From Paenibacillus sanguinis 2301083 = DSM 16941 (GTDB lineage: Bacteria; Bacillota; Bacilli; Paenibacillales; Paenibacillaceae), in assembly GCF_000374825.1 (NCBI RefSeq), contig NZ_KB895376.1:1-64000 (forward strand): a DNA stretch of 64,000 bases. Direction: 5' to 3'. How positions within the stretch are numbered: the first letter of the stretch is position 1; each line of letters starts with the position of its first letter. Made by a program: the position numbers and the translations under genes. Shown here piece after piece: positions 58,934-64,000 of this stretch. The notes below the pieces were generated by a model. The model was not told the DNA's origin. It worked only from the letters and a program-made list of their open reading frames with translations, and did not search any database.

Positions 58934-59869
58934 TTAGCCGTCCCCCTCTCCGGAAGGCTCAAGCTGCGGCGAGGCAGCTTCCTTAGAGAGCGGCGAGGCA
59001 GCGGCCTTCATAGCTTGGGCAGGCAAGGCAGCCAGACGCTCCGCCAGCGACTCTGCGGTCAAGCAGGGTTCCTCCTCTTCCAGCCCGTAATGCGTGGCCA
59101 CGGCATTCCAATAGCGAATACAGTCAGGGATGGCCAGACCGGAGGCTTCCAATCGTTCTGCTTCCTGCACAAGTTCTTTAACACTTCCCTGGAACAATTT
59201 ATGTCCATCCTCCATCACAATCCACTGATCGGCATAGGGCAGGATTTCTTCCATACGGTGTGTGACTACCAGCACCGTCTTTCCCTCCTCACGATGCAAG
59301 CGCGACAGCATACTGGCTAGCTCTGCCCGGCTCTGCGGGTCCAGCGTTGCCGCCGGCTCATCCAGAGCAATGATATCCGGCTCCATTGCGAGCACTGAAG
59401 CAATCGCCACCTTGCGCATCTGTCCCCCGCTTAAATGAAATGGATTTCGCGGAAGAAATGAGTCATCAAGGCCAACCAGAGATAGCGCTCTACGGGTACG
59501 CCCTCTCGCTTCATCCAGAGTACAGCCGAAATTCAGCGGACCAAAGCAAATATCCTTCTCCACCGTATCCTCGAACAGCTGCTGTTCGGGGAACTGAAAT
59601 ACCAGACCAACCCGGCGCCGCAGCTCTCGCAGCGGTGGTGTTTTATCTCCTGCCTCCATAGTGACATCAAGCACCCGAAGCTTGCCCTCTGTCGGCTTTA
59701 AAATTCCGTTAAAGTGCTGCATCAGCGTTGACTTACCCGATCCAGACGCGCCGGCAATTCCGGCGAACACCCCGGTCTCCAGATGCAAGCTGATTTGCTC
59801 CAACGCACTATTTCTCCACAGGCTGTGCGCATCATAAGCAAAGCTGACCTGTTCAAAATCAATGGACAT
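58934..59869 (-). CDS. ecfA2: ECF transporter ATPase EcfA2
   Basis: 311 residues. Walker A GASGSGKST (40-48), Q loop VFQFPEQQLFEDTVEKDICFGPLN, signature LSGGQMRK (146-153), Walker B IIALDEPAATLDP (167-178), H loop VVTHRMEEI. The C-terminal ~60 residues are an acidic/Ala-rich extension. 15 bp after ecfA1. Confidence 0.93.
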   Translation of the reverse strand: MSIDFEQVSFAYDAHSLWRNSALEQISLHLETGVFAGIAGASGSGKSTLMQHFNGILKPTEGKLRVLDVTMEAGDKTPPLRELRRRVGLVFQFPEQQLFEDTVEKDICFGPLNFGCTLDEARGRTRRALSLVGLDDSFLPRNPFHLSGGQMRKVAIASVLAMEPDIIALDEPAATLDPQSRAELASMLSRLHREEGKTVLVVTHRMEEILPYADQWIVMEDGHKLFQGSVKELVQEAERLEASGLAIPDCIRYWNAVATHYGLEEEEPCLTAESLAERLAALPAQAMKAAASPLSKEAASPQLEPSGEGDG

Positions 59870-59884
59870 TTTCTGAGCCCTCCC

Positions 59885-60691
59885 TTATCGCCGCTCTAAC
59901 TCAAGCTCTTCCGGGAGCTCCAGTCCACGTTTTCTTATAGCATGCCGCAGTCTGACACGATAAGGTGTAACCAAACGGCAAGAATCCAGCAAAGCTCCAT
60001 CCTCAAACAGCTCTGCAGGCGACAGGTCAGCGACTACACGGCCTTCTCCGAGCACGATGGCCCGGTCTGAAGCAAGAATCTCATCTGCATCATGTGTGAT
60101 AGAGACCATCGTATACTGTCCACTGCCCTGCATATCTTGCAGAATAGCGAGCAGTTCTCCGCGAGCCTTCTCGTCCAGCATAGAAGAGGCCTCATCAAAT
60201 ATAATGATGCCTGGCTCCATCGCCAATATCGAAGCGACGGCCACCCGCTGCTTTTGCCCGCCGGAAAGATCCGCAGGATGCTTGGACAACAGATGGCCGA
60301 TTTGCATTTTTTTCGCATATTCCCGTACACGCTCCACCATCTGCTCACGCGGCAAGCAGCGGCCTTCCAGTCCAAAGGCTATATCCTCCTCAACCGTGGC
60401 TCCGATAAATTGATTGTCCGGATTTTGGAATACCATGCCAATTCGCGGACGCAACATTGCAACCGTGCCTCGGTCCAGCTTCGTGCCCTCCACCCGAATT
60501 TCTCCGTCATTCACAGCAAGCAAGCCGCCAAGCAACTTGGCCAAGGTCGATTTCCCGCAGCCGTTAGGACCCACTAGCGACACCCAGCTTCCCGAAGGGA
60601 TTTCGAGCGTAATTTCGTGAAGCACAGGATGGGCCGGATGATAGGCAAAAGACACTCGCTGCAATTCGTACGCCAGTCTGTTTTCACTCAT
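59885..60691 (-). CDS. ecfA1: ECF transporter ATPase EcfA1
   Basis: 268 residues. Walker A GPNGCGKST (41-49), VFQNPDNQFIGATVEEDIAFGLEG (Q loop and the ECF-type NQF element), LSGGQKQR (142-149), Walker B IIIFDEASSMLDE with Ser in place of the usual Pro/Ala, H loop SITHDADEI. Pairs with EcfA2 as in EcfA1A2T modules. A diverged repeat lies in the 140-bp gap before it. Confidence 0.94.
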   Translation of the reverse strand: MSENRLAYELQRVSFAYHPAHPVLHEITLEIPSGSWVSLVGPNGCGKSTLAKLLGGLLAVNDGEIRVEGTKLDRGTVAMLRPRIGMVFQNPDNQFIGATVEEDIAFGLEGRCLPREQMVERVREYAKKMQIGHLLSKHPADLSGGQKQRVAVASILAMEPGIIIFDEASSMLDEKARGELLAILQDMQGSGQYTMVSITHDADEILASDRAIVLGEGRVVADLSPAELFEDGALLDSCRLVTPYRVRLRHAIRKRGLELPEELELERR

Positions 60692-60731
60692 GATTTTCTC
60701 TCCCCTCGGTATGCTATTTGCAGTTCATAAT

Positions 60732-60835
60732 TACGCAAAGAGACAGACGAGAAAATAAGCTTGCCGTCGCTGCCCCTCACGAGTTTCTTGTATTGATCAA
60801 ATTTTATGGCATCGTGCTTCGTTCAGCTTGCCTAT
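60732..60835. repeat. Dispersed repeat, related to 29508-29650
   Basis: TTACGCAAAGAGACAGACGA and following blocks align with the element in the ctaG-ctaM gap. Its right end runs into the stop region of eetB. Confidence 0.5.
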
Positions 60836-61386
60836 TCTTTTTCAGCAAGAAAGCTTTCAAACAGCTCCAGCTTGGATAGAGCCGGGATCAAGTATCTGAC
60901 CGCAATCCCGACCGCGATGCCTGTCAACACGCCCATAATCAGAAGCATTGGCAGGTAGTAAAAAATGTTGGAGGTGCGGAAGTAAAAAGCCGCAGTGGTG
61001 AGCTGCCCCACATTGTGCGCAATTCCGCCGACGATGCTGATTCCGATGACGCTCAGCTTTTTCCGGCCTATAGCAAGCAGGAACCACATGGCCGCAAAGC
61101 TGAATAACGCACCCATAATACTAAATAAAAAACTGGAGAAAGTTCCGAATATAAATGCCGTTAACAATGTCTTCAACAACACCATCATCAGCGAATCTTT
61201 CGCTCGCAGGAAGTACAGGCAGGTTAGGACCATAATATTAGCCAAGCCAAGCTTGGCTCCTGGCACGCCCATATTAATAGGAATCGCAGCCTCAATCAGG
61301 CTAAGTACGACAGAAACGGCGGCGAAAATCGCAATAATGACCGTTCTCTTCAACATCAGATTGGATTGCTCATTTAACGATCGCAT
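60832..61386 (-). CDS. eetB: EetB-like Gx transporter family protein
   Basis: 184 residues, five or six membrane helices, with the PF07456 block VPGAKLGLANIMVLTCLYFLRAKDSLMMVLLKTLLTAFIFG and GGIAHNVGQL. This family is distantly related to S components of ECF transporters. It overlaps eetA by 17 bp (RBS GGAGGAG inside eetA) and is 140 bp upstream of ecfA1, so it may be the substrate subunit of that transporter. In Listeria, eetB lies in the EET locus and is needed for, or linked to, the electron transfer. Confidence 0.88.
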   Translation of the reverse strand: MRSLNEQSNLMLKRTVIIAIFAAVSVVLSLIEAAIPINMGVPGAKLGLANIMVLTCLYFLRAKDSLMMVLLKTLLTAFIFGTFSSFLFSIMGALFSFAAMWFLLAIGRKKLSVIGISIVGGIAHNVGQLTTAAFYFRTSNIFYYLPMLLIMGVLTGIAVGIAVRYLIPALSKLELFESFLAEKE

Positions 61387-61762
61387 CTACATCGTCTCCT
61401 CCTCCGGTAGCCACTACTTCAACCATCAATTTGTGAGGAAGGCATACGATGGTCCCCCCGTTCCGATCAATAAATCCAAAGGTTAAGCACACCTTATCCG
61501 GACAATCGGCATCAATCATTTCAATCCCGTAGTCGTGCACCTTGAGCTGGTTGTAGCCAAACTCCGTTTCAATATCAATCGTCTGTTCTTCTCCGGTTAA
61601 AGCCACGGTCTTGAACAGCTTCCCGTCAACCGTAATTCTGGCGACTCGTTCCTCATTGTTGTGATTGTTTTCACTTGTGCTATTACCGAGCCATCTTGGC
61701 ACCAAAAAAACCAAGGCGACCGCCACAATTAATCCGATTAGCAGGATATCTCCGCGTTTCAT
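61370..61762 (-). CDS. eetA: EetA-like NusG domain II protein
   Basis: 130 residues. One N-terminal membrane helix (ILLIGLIVAVALVFLVP), then an outside NusG-II (PF07009) beta domain: ITVDGKLFKTVALTGEEQTIDIETEFG, DADCPDKVC, IVCLPHKLMVEVV. The conserved cysteines CPDKVC and VCLP are present. Pairs with EetB in the Listeria EET locus. First gene of the minus-strand run reaching to the UbiA gene. RBS GGGAG 6 nt before ATG. Confidence 0.9.
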   Translation of the reverse strand: MKRGDILLIGLIVAVALVFLVPRWLGNSTSENNHNNEERVARITVDGKLFKTVALTGEEQTIDIETEFGYNQLKVHDYGIEMIDADCPDKVCLTFGFIDRNGGTIVCLPHKLMVEVVATGGGDDVDAIVK

Positions 61763-61794
61763 GGCAAACTCCCTTATAGTCCGTTATAGTCTGT

Positions 61795-61833
61795 GTTCAA
61801 AAAATCAGGTCTTTAGTACCAGAGCTTTTGAAC
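61795..61833. repeat. Minimal MITE-like element upstream of eetA
   Basis: GTTCAAAAAATCAG and CTTTTGAAC (39 bp in total) with AACCTCTTA as right border; internal CTTTAGTACC recalls the GTTTACAGGACC of full copies. Confidence 0.55.
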
Positions 61834-61877
61834 AACCTCTTATATTTTAAATATGTAAATCTTAGATTAACCTATTA

Positions 61878-61895
61878 TACATGGTCTTTCATGTA
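61878..61895. promoter_or_regulatory. Palindrome TACATG-N6-CATGTA at the eetA promoter
   Basis: Perfect 6-bp arms. It overlaps a TATAAT-like -10 (minus strand, 61874-61880 area) about 115 bp before eetA, so it is a candidate operator. Confidence 0.4.
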
Positions 61896-62119
61896 CTTAA
61901 GTGTGATTTATGTCTCTTTGTATTATGCTTTCTTTGCTTTTCACAAAATCATCACCCAGCAAGGTATATATTGGTACGATATCACGTTATTTTAGCGCTT
62001 GTTTGCGGGAAGTGCAAGCAAGCATAGTTGCAATTTCTTCAAAATGAAGTATACTAGATAATGAATTGTTAAAAACCCGCTTGATTGTTCCTCAAAAGAT
62101 TATAACTCTCCTTATACCG

Positions 62120-62390
62120 TTTCGGTATGAAAATTCCTATTTGAATGACCCAATAAAAGTAAGAATTTTATGGTTTTCTGATTCAAACTGGCGCGGTCAT
62201 CGGAGCCGCAAGGACAAATGAGAGGTAGGGCTTTTGTTGTTTTAGAAATAAGCTATTCGTTAGTTGTAGTCTAAGCAGGAACACCGGGGTGTCTTTCCAC
62301 GTGTACAGGAAGACCTACGTAACAATACAAAGCAGTAAAATGAAGAAGGAAATCGCTTAGACCTAACTCCAAGTGATTTCCTTCTTTTTT
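62120..62390 (+). ncRNA. Candidate structured non-coding RNA with intrinsic terminator
   Basis: A 640-bp gap without a gene holds sequence with several local pairings: TTTGAAT (62132) with ATTCAAA (62182), GCGG/CCGC around TCATCGGAG, ACACC-GG-GGTGT, CTTTCC/AGGAAG, and GTCTAAGC (62269-62276) complementary to GCTTAGAC (62355-62362) in the loop of the final terminator. The end is a clear rho-independent terminator. No open frame, and I could not match it to a known riboswitch, 6S, SRP, RNase P, T-box or c-di-GMP consensus. The region before it (61763-62119) is AT-rich with only the small elements listed. Confidence 0.45.
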
Positions 62391-62397
62391 CCTTTTA
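62342..62397 (+). terminator. Strong rho-independent terminator of the candidate RNA
   Basis: GAAGAAGGAAATC pairs with GATTTCCTTCTT over 12 bp, inner CTT/AAG, followed by TTTTTTCC. It points away from the convergent MerR gene, whose transcript it may also end. Confidence 0.9.
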
Positions 62398-62405
62398 TGG
62401 GAAAA

Positions 62406-62816
62406 TCAAGGATTTTTGTGTTCCTGCATAAATTTCAGCGGATCATAACCAGCTTCTGGAGCATTCAGATACGAATCATAGAAAGCAATCTTCAAATCAA
62501 CAAGATTCAAGTTTTTTTTGAAATCCTCGATTTGCCGCTGGATGCTCTTGCGATGGTTATTCAACAGTTGCCTCCGTGCAGAAGCAGTGTCCGGACCTTG
62601 CATGACTAAATCCATATATTCCTTGATGTTCTTGACCGGCATTCCCGAATTTTTCAGACAACAGATCAGCTTGAGAACCTCCAGATCGGTTTCACTAAAT
62701 GTCCGGTTTCCGGTACTGTTTCGATTAATAAAGGGCAGCAGCCCTTCCTTGTCATAATAGCGAATGGTATGGGCTGAAATGTTACAGGCCTCAGCAACCT
62801 CGTGAATCGTATACAT
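62406..62816 (-). CDS. MerR-family regulator
   Basis: About 136 residues. Winged helix YTIHEVAEACNISAHTIRYYDKEGLLPFINRN and RTFSETDLEVLKLICCLKNSGMPVKNIKEYMDL, then a dimerisation helix (QLLNNHRKSIQRQIEDFKKNLNLVDLKIAFYD). No metal-binding Cys cluster at the C terminus; resembles AdhR/NmlR-type or YraB-like regulators of electrophile response. ATG at 62816 with RBS AAGGAGA. Divergent from the SDR gene, whose promoter has the MerR spacing. Confidence 0.92.
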   Translation of the reverse strand: MYTIHEVAEACNISAHTIRYYDKEGLLPFINRNSTGNRTFSETDLEVLKLICCLKNSGMPVKNIKEYMDLVMQGPDTASARRQLLNNHRKSIQRQIEDFKKNLNLVDLKIAFYDSYLNAPEAGYDPLKFMQEHKNP

Positions 62817-62853
62817 GATCAATGTCTCCTTGTGAAAAGGTGAATACATTTGG

Positions 62854-62884
62854 TTGACTTAGACAGAACTCGAAATGCTACCCT
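62854..62884 (+). promoter_or_regulatory. MerR-type promoter of the SDR gene (19-bp spacer)
   Basis: TTGACT (62854-62859) and TACCCT (62879-62884), 19 bp apart, with an imperfect dyad CTTAGACAGAACTCGAAATG across the spacer. This resembles AdhR/NmlR-type sites (CTTGACTT...GAACTC...). Confidence 0.7.
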
Positions 62885-62971
62885 TAGTATAAAGCACACC
62901 CATGGACCGCTCAAGGTTCTTCATGTAGGGGATGCATTTTAACACTATGTAGATGATAAGGAGAATGAAGA

Positions 62972-63910
62972 ATGTCCAAAAGGATGAAGCGAGATTGGAC
63001 TGCCTTGGACATTCCCTCTCAAACGGACGTCACGGTTGTGATTACCGGGACCGGGGGAATTGGGTATGAGACAGCTTTGGAGATGACTCGTGCAGGAGCA
63101 GAGGTCATTATGGCTGGTCGAAACGAAAAAAAAGGGACAGAAGCGATAAAAAGGATTGGCCATCTGATTCCTGGCGGGACGATTCGCTTCGAGAAACTTG
63201 ATTTGGCAGATCTTGCATCTGTTACAGCCTTTAGTGCACGGATGAGGACTCAACTTAAAAGTGTCGATCTATTGATTAACAATGCAGCCGTCATGAGCCC
63301 ACCCCGGCGTAAGTCAACAAAGGATGGGTTCGAGTTGCAATGGGGTACTAATTATCTTGGACATTTTGCACTAACCGCACAATTGCTCCCCCTCTTGATC
63401 AAAGCGAGCCAACCTCGAGTTGTTACATTGAGCAGCATAGCCCATCGTTCAGGCACGCTCCATTTTGATGATTTGCAATCCGAACGCCAGTACAAACCTA
63501 TGGAAGCCTATGCTCAGTCCAAGCTGGCCTGTCTGATGTTTGCGCTGGAGCTACAACGCAGGAGTAGTGCCGCTGGCTGGGGGATCAAGAGTATGGCAGC
63601 ACATCCGGGTCTCTCAAGAACTGAACTAATCCCCAACGGATCTGGCAAAAATAGCCTGGCAGGGTTAGTCCGCCGCTTGTTTGGTCCGATCTTTTTCCAG
63701 CCGGCTAGTCATGGAGCCTGGCCATCTCTTTTTGCCGCAACGGCGAAAGAAGCAACAGGAGGCACCTATTATGGTCCTTCCAGATTGAACGAGCTTAGAG
63801 GGTATCCTGCGGTTGCCAAAATAGCGCCGCAAGCCCTAGATAGCAAGAACGCCGCAAGGCTCTGGGAGGAGTCTGAAAGGTTGACGCAAGTGAATTTTTC
63901 TTCGTTGTAA
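62972..63910 (+). CDS. Short-chain dehydrogenase/reductase
   Basis: 312 residues of the retinol-dehydrogenase-like SDR group. Cofactor loop TGTGGIG (TGxxxGIG), MAGRNEKKG suggests NADP(H), NNAAVM, catalytic Ser in VVTLSSIAHRSG and Tyr/Lys in AYAQSKLACLMF. RBS AAGGAG upstream. Under the MerR-type promoter described, so it may reduce a reactive carbonyl. Substrate unknown. Confidence 0.92.
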   Translation: MSKRMKRDWTALDIPSQTDVTVVITGTGGIGYETALEMTRAGAEVIMAGRNEKKGTEAIKRIGHLIPGGTIRFEKLDLADLASVTAFSARMRTQLKSVDLLINNAAVMSPPRRKSTKDGFELQWGTNYLGHFALTAQLLPLLIKASQPRVVTLSSIAHRSGTLHFDDLQSERQYKPMEAYAQSKLACLMFALELQRRSSAAGWGIKSMAAHPGLSRTELIPNGSGKNSLAGLVRRLFGPIFFQPASHGAWPSLFAATAKEATGGTYYGPSRLNELRGYPAVAKIAPQALDSKNAARLWEESERLTQVNFSSL

Positions 63911-63943
63911 TCAGCAAATCCTCGGGTATGTCGCTTCAAGCGC

Positions 63944-63966
63944 TAAGCCCCAATCGGGCTTAATTC
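63944..63966 (+). terminator. Weak terminator after the SDR gene
   Basis: AAGCCC-caatc-GGGCTT followed by AATTC. The last 40 bases (a GGCAT..ATGCC hairpin) contain nothing else recognisable. Confidence 0.45.
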
Positions 63967-64000
63967 GGAGCAGGCATGGCCTGAATAGCCAATGCCGGTT

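Noticed and set aside
61901-61917. Second Fnr box upstream of eetA (TGTGATTTATGTCTCT)
   Set aside because: Only the left half-site matches; the right half is TCTCT instead of TCACA.
62180-62340. Known riboswitch (c-di-GMP, cobalamin, ykkC, T-box) or 6S RNA
   Set aside because: The conserved core sequences of these classes are not present; kept only as an unassigned RNA candidate.

Overview
The window looks like chromosome from a Paenibacillus-type spore-former (Bacillota). The pointers are two Spo0E-like phosphatases, a lipoteichoic acid synthase, a bacilliredoxin, a caa3-type cytochrome oxidase operon (ctaC-ctaG), a purine-riboswitch xpt-pbuX operon, strong AGGAGG-type ribosome binding sites with several TTG/GTG starts, and CcpA-like and Fnr-like operator sites. 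This is inferred from gene content; no phylogenetic computation was done.

Layout. 1-3.2 kb: 3' end of an IS3-family element, mutY, acpS and an AraC/GyrI regulator. 3.2-4 kb: no gene, only repeats. 4.1-8.6 kb: GH43 and GH2 glycosidases, the remnant of a second GH2 gene that still carries promoter and RBS, and an ArsR-type regulator. 8.7-17 kb: nadE, bacilliredoxin, HI0933-type flavoprotein, MarR, MFS exporter, acetyltransferase, Spo0E-like protein and free-methionine-sulfoxide reductase. 17.5-24.8 kb: ltaS, two PepSY proteins with a two-component system, and an ADP-ribosylglycohydrolase. 25-28.7 kb: a MerR/acetyltransferase pair and a Na+-efflux-type ABC transporter. 29-35 kb: caa3 oxidase. 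35-41.3 kb: map, xpt-pbuX and small genes. 41.5-48.6 kb: a broken XRE-type regulator, a SWIM-like/SNF2 pair, ridA and a membrane histidine kinase. 63-64 kb: a MerR/SDR pair.

The most coherent system is at 48.8-61.8 kb. A flavinylatable lipoprotein with two FMN-binding domains (PplA-like), a type II NADH dehydrogenase with a C-terminal membrane domain (Ndh2-like), a polyprenyl diphosphate synthase, a UbiA-type prenyltransferase, an ECF energizing module (EcfA1-EcfA2-EcfT), an EetB-type Gx transporter and an EetA-type NusG-II protein lie in two convergent runs. This matches the parts list of the flavin-based extracellular electron transfer locus described in Listeria. A perfect Fnr-type box (TGTGA-N6-TCACA) lies upstream of the lipoprotein gene, centred near -41.5 of an extended -10 promoter, which suggests induction when oxygen is low. 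The flavin transferase (ApbE/FmnB) and a RibU-type flavin S component are not in the window.

The intergenic DNA is rich in dispersed repeats: (i) a MITE-like family with GTTCAAAAAGTC ends; (ii) a family built on TTAGCATGAGGATTTCC, including a ~433-bp inverted pair around an 8-kb segment whose 97-bp core is flipped relative to its flanks; (iii) a 115-bp element in two copies; and (iv) a shorter pair at 29.5 and 60.7 kb. Some copies abut or overlap stop codons or truncated genes.
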